Shown here: in pieces, positions 18,472-29,000 of the stretch
Position numbering within the stretch: position 1 is the first letter of the stretch
Layout: every line of letters begins with the position of its first letter
Assembly (NCBI RefSeq): GCF_000948975.2
Contig: NZ_CP059736.1
Coordinates: 186,001-250,000 of the forward strand
Length of the DNA: 64,000 nt
Reading direction: 5' to 3'
DNA from: Thalassomonas actiniarum
GTDB lineage: Bacteria; Pseudomonadota; Gammaproteobacteria; Enterobacterales; Alteromonadaceae
Program-made: the position numbers and the translations under genes
Notes under the pieces: model-generated
What the model was told of the DNA's origin: nothing
What the model saw: only the letters and a program-made list of their open reading frames with translations
Database searches by the model: none

Positions 18472-19535
18472 ATATGGAACAGGCGAGTGCTTTAGAAGAA
18501 GAACAACGCCAGCGCATGGTAAAATGTGTGGTTTGGGATCTGGACAATACCCTGTGGGACGGCACGCTATTGGAAGGCGGTATCAAAGGTTTGCGTCCCG
18601 GGGTGTTGACCCTGATAAAAACGCTGGATCAGCGGGGTATTTTGCAGTCGATTGCCTCAAAAAACGAACACCGGCTGGCGCTTGAGCAATTACAGTCCTT
18701 AGGCATAGCCGAGTACTTTCTCTGTCCGCAGATCAACTGGGGAGCCAAGTCGGCGTCCATCGGGCGGATTGCCAAAACCTTGAATATCGGCCTGGATACC
18801 TTTGCCTTTATCGACGATCAGGCCTTCGAGCGCGAGGAAGTCGCTTTTGCCCTTCCCCAGGTGTTATGTGTTGACGCTAACGAGCTCGACAGCCTGGCGG
18901 CGCGCGCAGAATTTATACCGCGTTTTATTACCCAAGACTCAGCCCGGCGCCGCCAGATGTATATGGCAGATATCAAGCGCAATGCCGTGGAAGAGCATTT
19001 TGAGGGGGCACAGGATAGCTTTCTGGCGAGCCTGAAAATGAAGCTGCGTATCAGCCATGCCTGCGAGGCCGATCTGAAACGGGCGGAGGAATTAACCCTG
19101 CGCACCAACCAGCTCAACACCACAGGTTATACCTATTCCTATGATGAGCTCAATGCTTTTCGCCAATCCGAATGCCACCATTTGCTGGTTGCCAGCCTGG
19201 AAGATAAATACGGTACTTACGGCAAAATAGGTCTGGTGCTGATCGCCCTGGAGCAGGATGTCTGGGTGATCAAATTACTGCTGATGTCGTGCCGGGTAAT
19301 GACCCGGGGGGTCGGCACGGTATTGATCAACCATCTGCGCAACCAGGCACGCGAACAGGGGGTGCGCCTGCTCGCCGAGATGCTGCCCAATGACCGCAAC
19401 CGCATGATGTATATGACCTATAAATTTAACCATTTCAGTGAACTGGAAAAACAGGGCCGGCTGGTTATTTTTGAAAATGACTTGAGCATAACCCATGATT
19501 TTCCGGCTTACCTGATCCCCGAGATAGGTGAATAG
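18468..19535 (+). CDS. FkbH-like HAD protein, glyceryl-ACP synthesis
   Basis: A 355-aa HAD-superfamily protein. The catalytic DxDxT motif is Asp24-Leu-Asp26-Asn-Thr28 in VVWDLDNTLWDG, typical of FkbH-like proteins, and a C-terminal GNAT-like half includes LLMSCRVMTRGVG. Family members take 1,3-bisphosphoglycerate, remove phosphate and load the glyceryl group onto a carrier protein, the committed step towards methoxymalonyl- or hydroxymalonyl-ACP. Starting at 18468 it overlaps the preceding gene by four bases. No O-methyltransferase (the FkbG-type partner) lies in this cassette, so the unit is predicted to remain 2-hydroxymalonyl rather than 2-methoxymalonyl. Confidence 0.93.
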   Translation: MNMEQASALEEEQRQRMVKCVVWDLDNTLWDGTLLEGGIKGLRPGVLTLIKTLDQRGILQSIASKNEHRLALEQLQSLGIAEYFLCPQINWGAKSASIGRIAKTLNIGLDTFAFIDDQAFEREEVAFALPQVLCVDANELDSLAARAEFIPRFITQDSARRRQMYMADIKRNAVEEHFEGAQDSFLASLKMKLRISHACEADLKRAEELTLRTNQLNTTGYTYSYDELNAFRQSECHHLLVASLEDKYGTYGKIGLVLIALEQDVWVIKLLLMSCRVMTRGVGTVLINHLRNQAREQGVRLLAEMLPNDRNRMMYMTYKFNHFSELEKQGRLVIFENDLSITHDFPAYLIPEIGE

Positions 19536-19537
19536 CT

Positions 19538-20728
19538 ATGGACGGTGTAACTTTATTCGATATGACCCATTTGCAGCCGGGCATCAAGGGCTATTCCGGC
19601 GTGGTGTCCGATGGCCGCTATTTTTATTTTATTCCGCTAAATAACGGCGATTTTTTCGGCACCGTGGCCCGTTTTGATATCGCTAAACCCTTTGATGAAA
19701 CGGCCTCCTGGGATACCTTTGACAGCACACAGCTCGATAGCAGCAGCCGGGGGTTTATCGACGGTTTGTTTGACGGGCGTTATCTTTACCTGATCCCTTT
19801 TTGCAATGACCAACATCACGGCCAGATCACCCGTTACGATACCCAAAAACCCTTTGATGAGCGAGACAGCTGGCGGGTATTCGATTCTACGGCCATACAC
19901 CCCAACAGCCGGGGTTTTGTCAGCGGCTGCTTTGATGGCCGTTATATCTACTTGTCCCCCTACCAGTTAGATCACAGCACCCATCACGGGCAGGTGACCC
20001 GTTACGATACCCAGGCCGGCTTTAGCTACCCCGGTTCCTGGCAGGTCTTTGATACCGCACAGGTTCATGCCGACAGCCGGGGGTTTCATTCGGCGGTAAG
20101 CGACGGCAACTATGTTTATTTTATCCCCTACCTGCGCGACGGCGGCAAGCACAGCAGCATGCTGCTGTGCTATGACCTCAGTCAGGCGTTTGAGCATCCC
20201 GGCGCCTGGCAAGCGTTTGATATGGCCGCACTGGGGGAGCAGTGCCGGGGATATATAGGGGCGGTATACCATAAGGGTATGCTGTATTTTGCCCCTTACC
20301 GCAATAACGAGCAAAGGCACGGCAATGTCCTGCGTTTTAATACCGCCATGAATGTACAGGACCTGGCGGCCTGGACGGTATTTGACTGCGCCCGGGTGGA
20401 GCCGGGCAGCCGCGGCTTTTTTGGCGCTCTGTGCGATCAGGACTATTTGTACCTGCTGCCCCACTGCCGGGCACTGGGACAATATCATGGCCAGCTTGCC
20501 CGTTATAAGTTATCCGGGGCTTTTGATGACCCGGGCAGCTGGTCGGTTTGTGATCTGGCCCTGGCGGATCCTGGTTGTAGGGGCTTTATCGGCGGCGCGA
20601 TCCATCAGCAGCATTTGTATCTGGCGCCGTTTGAGACCGATACCGGGTGTCATAGCGGACTGGCCGCCCGACTTGATCTGAACTTGGAGCAAGTGTGGCA
20701 TCAACCCGCGCTTGAGGCGGTCGATTAA
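19538..20728 (+). CDS. Seven-bladed beta-propeller protein, function unknown
   Basis: A 396-aa protein built of seven repeats of about 52-57 residues. Each has a core such as SRGFIDGLFDGRYLYLIP followed by a polar turn, a TRYDT-like strand and a SWxxFD strand. Cores begin near residues 12, 68, 124, 182, 238, 293 and 348. No signal peptide, membrane segment or catalytic motif is evident, so it should be cytosolic. The start codon is three bases after the FkbH-like stop, so it is locked into the biosynthetic operon between the hydroxymalonyl genes and the aminotransferase protein. I do not recognise a characterised homologue. Propellers serve as enzymes or as binding scaffolds. A tailoring enzyme or a scaffold bridging the split PKS module are both only guesses. 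Confidence 0.85.
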   Translation: MDGVTLFDMTHLQPGIKGYSGVVSDGRYFYFIPLNNGDFFGTVARFDIAKPFDETASWDTFDSTQLDSSSRGFIDGLFDGRYLYLIPFCNDQHHGQITRYDTQKPFDERDSWRVFDSTAIHPNSRGFVSGCFDGRYIYLSPYQLDHSTHHGQVTRYDTQAGFSYPGSWQVFDTAQVHADSRGFHSAVSDGNYVYFIPYLRDGGKHSSMLLCYDLSQAFEHPGAWQAFDMAALGEQCRGYIGAVYHKGMLYFAPYRNNEQRHGNVLRFNTAMNVQDLAAWTVFDCARVEPGSRGFFGALCDQDYLYLLPHCRALGQYHGQLARYKLSGAFDDPGSWSVCDLALADPGCRGFIGGAIHQQHLYLAPFETDTGCHSGLAARLDLNLEQVWHQPALEAVD

Positions 20729-20763
20729 TTTTGACTTGGTCATTGTTATTTCTGGAGAGATAA

Positions 20764-23700
20764 ATGAGTGTCCCGCAAAAGGTAACACAAGCTGTCAGTC
20801 GTGCCGATGTTGAACAAATGTTGCGTGATTTTATGGCGAAGGTTTTGCCGTCTGCGCCGACGCAGGCCGATATGCACATCCCGTTTTTGGAAATGGGGGC
20901 CAATTCGCTGGCGCTGATGGAAGTGCAGCGCGCGGTGGAATCCCGTTACGGGCTGACGATTACAATTCCACAATTTTTTCAAGAGCTGACCCATGCGGCG
21001 GCTTTGGTGGACCATATTGTCGAAAATTGCCGCCAGGCGGTTGACGATACAACTGGCGATCCATCCGGGGAGGTGCCTGCAGCCAGGATTGAAGCTAACC
21101 GGGCAGGGGACAGTGTCGCGCCGGGGGCAACAGCCAGGGACGCAGCTGTGCTGCCTATGATAGCGGCAGCAGGTGAAGAAGAGCTGCAGGTGATTTTTAC
21201 CCGCCAGCTGGAAACAGCTTCCCGGACCATCAACCGCCTAGTCGCCAGGCAGCTGGCCCTGTTAGCTGAACTTGATGGCGGGGAGCAGGTTTCCCCCGCA
21301 GAGGCACCGGGCGTCACTGCACAGGTAAAACAGCCCCGCACCGCAGATAAGACGGCAGATAAAGTGACAGCTGAGCTTGGGCAAAGTGCCGACAAAAACA
21401 GCTCGTCGGCCGTAATGCACCGCATGCTGTCGCCGCTGGAAACACGCGCCAGAGGCCTGACCGAGCAGCAAAGCAAACACCTGGAAAGCCTGATCGGCGC
21501 TTATACAAGTAAAACCCGGGAATCTAAAAAGCTCGCGGCCAGAGACCGTCAGGCCCTGGCGGACAGCCGGGCTTCGGTGGGCTTTCGCTTTACCACCAAA
21601 GAGATGTTATATCCTGTCGTGGGCAAGCGGGGACAAGGGGCACATTTATGGGATGTCGATGGTAATGAATATATCGACATTACCATGGGGCAGGGGGTAA
21701 CACTTTTTGGCCACCATCCGGAGTTTATCGAACAGGCACTGGCGGATCCCGAAAACGATCCCTGCCTGCTCGGCCCCCGCTCAGCCCATGCCGGCGAAGC
21801 GGCGGCGCTGGCATGTGAGTTGACGGGTATGGAAAGGGCGACTTTTACCAATAGCGGCACGGAAGCCGTAATGGTTGCCATGCGCTTAGCGCGCGCCGCG
21901 ACCGGACGCAGTAAAATAGTCATGTTTGAAAACGCCTATCATGGCCATGCCGATAATGTGATGGGGCGACCCGTCTGGCAGGAAGAAACCTTGACCACAG
22001 TACCGGTAGCGCCGGGGATCCCCCAGGCAGCCGTTGATGACATCTGGATACTCGAATATGGCAGCGACAGCGCATTGGACTTTATTCGCGCACATGGCGG
22101 GCAGATCGCTGCGGTTATGGTTGAGCCGGTGCAAAGCCGCCGCCCGGACCTGCAGCCGCGGGAATTTTTGCACCAGTTACGCAGCATCACCGAGCAGTCC
22201 GCCAGTTTGCTGGTGTTTGATGAAATGATCACAGGTTTTCGCATCCACCAGGGAGGCGCGCAGGCCTGGTTCGGCGTTAAAGCGGATATTGCAACTTACG
22301 GCAAGGTCCTGGCGGGCGGCATGCCCGTTGGCATGGTGGCAGGAGCGGCGCGTTTTATGGATGCCATCGACGGCGGTGCCTGGCAGTACGGCGATAATTC
22401 CTACCCGGCTGCAGACCGTACCATCTTCGGCGGCACTTTCTGCCAGCACCCGACAACCATGATCACTACGCTGGCAACCTTACGTTACCTCAAGCAGCAG
22501 GGGCCGGCACTTCAGCAGCAGTTGAATGCCCGCACGCAATACCTGGCCGGCGAGCTGAACAACTTTTTTGACGAGCAAAGTGTGCCGATGCGGGTCATTT
22601 ATTTTGGCTCATTATTCCGTTTTTCTTTCTCGGGTAACTTTGAACTCCTGTTCTATCACATGATGGAAAAAGGCATTTTTATCTGGGAATGGCGCAACTA
22701 TTTCTTATCTACGGCGCACACGGCTGAAGATATCGCAAAGATTATTCAAGCGGTAAAAGAGAGCGTGGCGGCATTGCAGCACGGCGGTTTTATTAACCCG
22801 CCGGACAGGGATACTGATTTACCAGCCCCTATGGCGCTAAGCCAGGCGCAGCAGCAATTGCTGACCTTGGCCCGGATCCTGCCCGAAGGCTCTAAAGCTT
22901 ACCATGTCAGTCCGCTGCTGCAGCTGCAAGGGCAGTTACAGCCTGCGGTATTGCAACTTGCGGTGCGCGAGGTGATGCGCCGCCACCAGGCATTAAGAGC
23001 CCGGATTGTCGACGATCAGCTGCAGATCATGCCGCTGGAGCAATTAACCGCTGCGGGTATGACATCTACCGATTTAAGCGGCCATCCTGACCCGGAGTCA
23101 GCCCTGGAACAGTTGCTGGCCGGGCATGCCGACCAGGCTTTTGATTTGTCCCGCGGACCGCTGTTTGAGGTGCATTTGTTCTGTTTGGCTCAGACCGAAC
23201 ACCGTTTGCTGATCAAAGCGCACCACATAGTGACCGACGGTCTATCGGTTAACCTGATTGTCCGTGAGCTGGCAACGATTTACAGCGCAGCCTTGCAGGC
23301 ACAGGATCATAAGCTGCCCCGGCCATTGCCGCTGGGGGATTATCTGCACTGGCAGCAAAATGCTTCATTTGAAAAGCAAAAAGCCTATTGGCTGGAGCAG
23401 TTGGCGGGTGAACTGCCGGTGCTGGATCTGCCCGTCGACAGACCCGAGCCGGTAACAAAAAGCTATCGCGGCGGACGTTATCGTCAGCTTATCGCGGCGC
23501 CGCTTCTGGCGAAGATCCGCACATTAAGCCGTACCGCGGGCTGCACCGATTTTATGACCCTGTTTTGTGCCTATGCCCTGTGGTTACACCGTTTATGCCA
23601 GCAGGATGATGTCCTGATCGGTATTCCCGTTGCCGGGCGCAGTTTACCGGAAGGAGAGCAGTTAGTTGCTTATGCGACGCATTTGATTCCGGTGCGCAGC

Positions 23701-26070
23701 CGGGTGCAATGGCAGCAGTCCTTTAGCGATTATTTGCAGGTGATGCGCGATACCCTGCTGGCGGGTTATGAAAATCAGGATTACCCGTTTGCCCGGCTGC
23801 TTGATGAACCAGCTTTGAAAGGCCGGCGCGGCAGCCTGATTTCCGCCGTGTTTAATTTAGATCGCCCCGGCCAGGCGCCGGAAATGGCTGGCATGCAGGT
23901 AAAATGGCTGTCGCAGTCCCTTCACTATACCGCTTTTGCGCTCACCCTTAACCTGACGGAAGTTGACGATGAGATGGTGCTTGAGTGCGACTTCAGTCGG
24001 GATTTGTTTGATGAGGCCAGCATAGCCGCTTATGTGGCCGGCTTGTTTGCCTTATTCGAGAGTATTGTCGATGATCCTGGCCAAGCGCTGGAAAAAATCC
24101 CCTTGCTGGACCAGGCTGCGCGTCAACAGCTCCTGGTAGACTGGAACGATACCGCCGCTGATTATCCCGATAACTTATGTCTCAGCCAGTTGTTTGAAGC
24201 CCGGGTTGCCGATACGCCTGAGGCCATTGCATTAAAAGAAGGCGAAACTCAAATCAGTTATACCGAGTTAAACCGCCGGGCCAACCGCCTGGTGCTCTGG
24301 CTGAAAAACCAGGGGGTTGGTCCTAATGTGGTGGTCGCGGTATGCCTTGAGCGCTCGGCTGAGCTGGTGGTGAGTTTGCTGGCGGTGATGAAGGCGGGCG
24401 GGGCCTACCTGCCCCTCGATCCCGCATACCCGACACAGCGCTTGACCTTTATGCTCGAAGACGCCGGGGTAGCGCTGTTATTGACGCAGCACTCCCTTGT
24501 GGCGCGCTTTGACGGTTTGACCGGCCTGGAGACCTTGTGCCTGGATACGCAGCAGGCGCTTTTTGCCGGCAATAGCGACAATAACCCGGATATTTCCCTG
24601 AGCCCGGAAAATCTGGCCTATTTGATCTATACCTCAGGCTCGACCGGGCAACCTAAAGGCACTTTGATTGCACAGCGCAGCCTGGTGAATTATCTGGCCT
24701 GGGCGGGGCAATACTATCAGGCGGCGCAGGGGGACGGTGCGCCGCTGCATTCATCGATCAGTTTTGACGCCACCCTGACCAGTTTGTTTTTGCCGTTATT
24801 AAGCGGACGCGAGTTGGTGCTGCTGAGCGAGGGCGGCCAGGAAATCGATCATATCTGCACAGCGCTAACCTCAGAGACCTGCTGGAGCTTTGTCAAACTG
24901 ACCCCGGCGCACCTTGACCTGGTCAATGCCATGGTGGAGGGACAGTCCCTGGCACAGCAAACCCGGTGCCTGGTATTGGGGGGGGAAGCCCTGCTTGAAA
25001 GCCAGCTTGGCAACTGGCACCAATATGCCCCGCAAACGCGTCTGGTAAATGAATATGGCCCGACCGAAACCGTGGTTGGCTGCTGCATTTACCAGGCCGA
25101 CGGCGACCGTGTTTCCGGCAATAGTGCAGGGACAGTGCCGATCGGCCGGCCTATTGCCAATACCCAGTTGTACGTCCTGGATCAAAACCGACAGCCGGTG
25201 CCCGTTGGCGTCAAGGGCGAACTGTATATCGGCGGCGACGGCGTTGCCCTGGGCTATCACAACCGCCCCGAGCTAAGCGCAGAGCGCTTTTTGACCCTGG
25301 CGCAAACCGGTTTAAAAGACTTGCTGCCGGCCATGGCGGACAAGCGACTTTACCGCACCGGTGATATCGTGCGTTATTTGCCCGACGGCAACCTGGTTTA
25401 TCTGGGACGCTGCGATAACCAGGTAAAAGTGCGCGGTTTCAGAATAGAGCTGGCAGAGATTGAAACGGGTTTGACCCGCCAGGCGCAAATACGCGAGGCG
25501 GTAGTGATCGCCAAACAGCACAGCAGGCAGGATGTGCGCCTGATTGCCTATATTGTCGCCGAGAATGCCGATACTTTTGATGAACAGGTTTTACGCATGG
25601 CTTTAGCCGATGCTCTGCCCGCCCATATGTTGCCCGGCGCCTTTGTCTTGCTTGATGCCTTGCCCCTGACTGCGCATGGCAAGGTCGACCGCACGGCATT
25701 GCCGCCGCCGGATACGTTACGTGCGCAGCTGACCCCGGCTTTTGCCCACCCGGGGAACGAAGCGGAAAAGAAAATTGCCGCTTTATGGTGCGAGCTGCTG
25801 AACATAGAGCAGCCGGGTATCAACGACAGTTTCTTTGAGCTCGGGGGGCATTCGTTACTGGTGATCCCCTTGCGTGACCGTTTACAGGCGACATTCGGCA
25901 AACCTTTGCTGCCGGTCGATATCCTGCGTTTACCCACGATCGCGGCGCAGGCGCGTTTTATGACGCAGGCGCCGGACAAGGGCAGGGGGCAAACTCAAGA
26001 GATTCAACAACGCGCAAGCCGTCAGCGCCAGGCTTTTAAAAAGAAGAAAAAAAGGAGTCAATGTGCTTAA
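20764..26070 (+). CDS. Hybrid ACP-aminotransferase-C-A(Asn)-PCP
   Basis: A 1768-aa hybrid. The N-terminal ACP (12-85) has Ser48 in MGANSL and would be the missing carrier of the KS/AT protein at 11996. After an Ala/Glu/Thr-rich linker comes a class III, PLP-dependent aminotransferase (~265-680) of the glutamate-semialdehyde-aminomutase type, with the PLP lysine at Lys514 in TYGKVLAGG. This domain makes beta-amino acyl chains in iturin/mycosubtilin- and microginin-type pathways. The condensation domain (~690-1120) has an intact HHIVTDG (His821, Asp825). In the adenylation domain (~1140-1630) I read the ten-residue specificity code as D-A-T-K-V-G-E-V-G-K, close to the Asn code. PCP Ser1697 is in LGGHSL. 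The C-terminus is Lys-rich. It overlaps the next gene by eight bases. Predicted role: transaminate the beta-keto group and couple the chain to Asn. Confidence 0.95.
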   Translation: MSVPQKVTQAVSRADVEQMLRDFMAKVLPSAPTQADMHIPFLEMGANSLALMEVQRAVESRYGLTITIPQFFQELTHAAALVDHIVENCRQAVDDTTGDPSGEVPAARIEANRAGDSVAPGATARDAAVLPMIAAAGEEELQVIFTRQLETASRTINRLVARQLALLAELDGGEQVSPAEAPGVTAQVKQPRTADKTADKVTAELGQSADKNSSSAVMHRMLSPLETRARGLTEQQSKHLESLIGAYTSKTRESKKLAARDRQALADSRASVGFRFTTKEMLYPVVGKRGQGAHLWDVDGNEYIDITMGQGVTLFGHHPEFIEQALADPENDPCLLGPRSAHAGEAAALACELTGMERATFTNSGTEAVMVAMRLARAATGRSKIVMFENAYHGHADNVMGRPVWQEETLTTVPVAPGIPQAAVDDIWILEYGSDSALDFIRAHGGQIAAVMVEPVQSRRPDLQPREFLHQLRSITEQSASLLVFDEMITGFRIHQGGAQAWFGVKADIATYGKVLAGGMPVGMVAGAARFMDAIDGGAWQYGDNSYPAADRTIFGGTFCQHPTTMITTLATLRYLKQQGPALQQQLNARTQYLAGELNNFFDEQSVPMRVIYFGSLFRFSFSGNFELLFYHMMEKGIFIWEWRNYFLSTAHTAEDIAKIIQAVKESVAALQHGGFINPPDRDTDLPAPMALSQAQQQLLTLARILPEGSKAYHVSPLLQLQGQLQPAVLQLAVREVMRRHQALRARIVDDQLQIMPLEQLTAAGMTSTDLSGHPDPESALEQLLAGHADQAFDLSRGPLFEVHLFCLAQTEHRLLIKAHHIVTDGLSVNLIVRELATIYSAALQAQDHKLPRPLPLGDYLHWQQNASFEKQKAYWLEQLAGELPVLDLPVDRPEPVTKSYRGGRYRQLIAAPLLAKIRTLSRTAGCTDFMTLFCAYALWLHRLCQQDDVLIGIPVAGRSLPEGEQLVAYATHLIPVRSRVQWQQSFSDYLQVMRDTLLAGYENQDYPFARLLDEPALKGRRGSLISAVFNLDRPGQAPEMAGMQVKWLSQSLHYTAFALTLNLTEVDDEMVLECDFSRDLFDEASIAAYVAGLFALFESIVDDPGQALEKIPLLDQAARQQLLVDWNDTAADYPDNLCLSQLFEARVADTPEAIALKEGETQISYTELNRRANRLVLWLKNQGVGPNVVVAVCLERSAELVVSLLAVMKAGGAYLPLDPAYPTQRLTFMLEDAGVALLLTQHSLVARFDGLTGLETLCLDTQQALFAGNSDNNPDISLSPENLAYLIYTSGSTGQPKGTLIAQRSLVNYLAWAGQYYQAAQGDGAPLHSSISFDATLTSLFLPLLSGRELVLLSEGGQEIDHICTALTSETCWSFVKLTPAHLDLVNAMVEGQSLAQQTRCLVLGGEALLESQLGNWHQYAPQTRLVNEYGPTETVVGCCIYQADGDRVSGNSAGTVPIGRPIANTQLYVLDQNRQPVPVGVKGELYIGGDGVALGYHNRPELSAERFLTLAQTGLKDLLPAMADKRLYRTGDIVRYLPDGNLVYLGRCDNQVKVRGFRIELAEIETGLTRQAQIREAVVIAKQHSRQDVRLIAYIVAENADTFDEQVLRMALADALPAHMLPGAFVLLDALPLTAHGKVDRTALPPPDTLRAQLTPAFAHPGNEAEKKIAALWCELLNIEQPGINDSFFELGGHSLLVIPLRDRLQATFGKPLLPVDILRLPTIAAQARFMTQAPDKGRGQTQEIQQRASRQRQAFKKKKKRSQCA

Positions 26071-29000
26071 TACATCCGATGCAAATGCCAGCCATCCTCT
26101 TGGGGATGAGCAGTCAGGCGATAAGACATTTTCCGACGAACTCGAAGCGGTCGCCATCGTCGGCATGGCCCTGCGCGTACCCGGCGCCGACAGCCTGGAG
26201 CAATTCTGGCAGAACCTGCGCGATGGTGTGGAATCGATAAGCTTTTTTAACGACGATCAGCTGCGCGCAGCCGGTGTCCCGGAGGCGGCCTTGTCCGACC
26301 CGGATTTTGTCAAAGCCTTTGGTTTATTAAAAGGGGCGGACCAGTTTGATAATGACTTCTTTGACATTCTGCCCAGGGAAGCCGAAGTTTTAGATCCCCA
26401 GCACCGCCAGCTGCTCGAATGCAGCTGGCAAGCCTTAGAGCATGCCGGTTATGGTCCCAACAGCCAAAGTTTTAGCGATGCCGGCTCTGTAGGCATGATG
26501 GCGGGGGTCGGCCTCAACAATTATTTACTGCATAACCTGGCGGGGCGCAAAGATATCATAGAAGCCCTGGGAGGCTGGCAGCTTACCCTTGGCAATGATA
26601 AGGATTTTGCCGCCACCCGGGTTGCCTACAAACTGAATTTATGCGGGGCGGCCATGAACGTGAGTACCGCCTGCTCCACCTCCCTGGTATCGGTTGCCAT
26701 GGCCTGTCAAAGCCTGTTGTCTTATCAAAGCGATATGATGTTAGCCGGGGGCTGTTCGATTCACCTGCCCCAGGATCAGGGCTACTGGTATCACCCCGGC
26801 GGCACCTTGTCATCCGACGGCCATTGCCGGGCTTTTGATGAGCAGGCCCAGGGGACACTGGACGGCAACGGCGTGGCCGTGGTGGTGCTAAAACGTCTCG
26901 ATGATGCCATAAAGGCTAAGGATACCATTTATGGTGTGGTGCGCGGTTTTGCGGTTAATAACGATGGCGGGCATAAAGTCGGCTATACCGCGCCGAGTGT
27001 CGAAGGACAATCGGCGGTGATCCGCGAGGCGCAGGAAATGGCCGAGATCGGTGCCGATACCTTAGGGTATGTTGAAACACACGGTACCGGCACAGACCTG
27101 GGGGATCAGGTTGAAATTACCGCATTAATCGAAGCCTTCCGTGAGGCGGGGATCACAGGCAAGCAGGTATGCGGTTTAGGTTCGGTAAAAACCAATGTCG
27201 GGCATTTAGACACCGCCGCGGGAACAACGGGGTTAATTAAAACCGTGCTGGGCTTAAAGCATGGCCAGATCCCGCCCTCGCTGCACTTTACCCGGGCCAA
27301 TCCCAAGCTTCATCTGGACACCAGTCCTTTTTACGTCAATGCCGCGCTGCGGGACTGGCCGCGCCTTAAGGGGGCGCCGAGGCGGGGTGGGGTCAGCTCT
27401 TTTGGCATTGGCGGCACCAATGCCCATGTCATTGTCGAAGAGGCTCCCGCTGCACCGGCGCCGACCCCCGGGCGTCCCTGGCAGATGCTCACCCTGTCGG
27501 CAAAAACACAGGCTTCATTGCAGCAAAACCGTCATCGCCTGGCAAATTACCTGGTCAGCCAGGACAACACTTCACTGGCGGATATCGCCTATACCCTGCA
27601 GACGGGACGCTGTGCTTTTAAGCAGCGCCAGGCGGTGATAAGCAGCAGTTGCGGCGATGGCGCCGATAAACTCAATGCTTCATCCGCACCGCAGGTTTTT
27701 TGCGGCGAAGCAGGGGAGCAGGCACCGGCTGTCGCCTTTATGTTTCCGGGGCAGGATGCACAATATCCCGGCATGGCCGAGTCCCTTTACCGGGACGAAC
27801 CTTTATTTAAACAGCACATTGACCTGTGCGATGAAATTGTCCGGCGCGAGCATGGCATAGATTTACTGTCACGTTTATTTGCCGGGCACAGGCAGGCGGA
27901 CGAACCGGAGTTTTCCCTCGATCCCTTGCCTATATTCGTGACTGAATATGCCCTGGCACGCAGCTTACTGGCATTGGGAATACAACCCCGGGCCATGATG
28001 GGCTCCAGCCTGGGGGAGTATGTCTGTGCCTGTCTGGCCGAAGTGATCAGCCTGGAAGATGCATTGATGCTGGCCATCAGCTGCGCCGAGCTGTTTTCCC
28101 TGGTCGAGCCGGGGGCATTAGTGTCGGTTTCTCTGCCAGAGAGCGAGTTGCAGCCCCTGCTAGGCGACGGACTTGCCCTTGCTATGGTTTGTGCTCCCAA
28201 GCAATGCGTGGTTGGCGGGCGTCCCCAAGCGGTTGTCGCTTTGAAGGCAGAGCTGGCACAACGCGAGATCTCTTATGTTGACATTCCGCTGGGCCTGCCC
28301 TTTCATACTGAATTTATGCAGCCCTTGGTTGCGCCTTACCGCGCCCGGTTGCAACAAGTTAAGTTCAGCGCGCCTAAAATGCCTTTTGTCTCCTGTGTTA
28401 CCGGGGACTGGATTCAACCTGAACAGGCAACAGATCCCGAGCATTATCTGCGTTTAGCCGTTAACACCGTTGAACTGAGCAAAGGTTTTCAGCGGCTGTT
28501 TTCACTTGCCGACTGTATCTTGCTTGAGCTCGGACCCGGGCAGAGCATGACCGGCTTTGCCCTGTTGCAGCAGGACCGTCCGGCGGGGGCGCAGATCATC
28601 CCGAGTTTAGCCGATCCCCGCTACGCCGCCGCACAGGAGCTGGCATCGGCGGATTCGTTTTATTTTCAGTCGGCCCTTGCCCGCTTATGGGTGGCGGGGC
28701 TGGATATCCGCTGGCCGGCATTTTACCGCAACCAGGAGCGCCGGCGTATTGCCTTGCCCGGATATGCATTTGAGCATAAGCGTTACTGGCTGGATGCGCA
28801 GCCGTTTGAGCCGTTAGCCGACGGGGGAGAAACAGAAGGTAAACAGGCAGATCCGGCGAGCTGGTTTTATCGGCCCTGCTGGCATGAACTTGCCCGGCCG
28901 GCCCCGGCTGATCTTGGCGGGCAATGGCTGGTGATCGGCGACCCCGGCGGTTTAGCCGGCCCCCTGGTTGAGCGTTTGCGCGCTGCCGGTGTTGAGGTTG

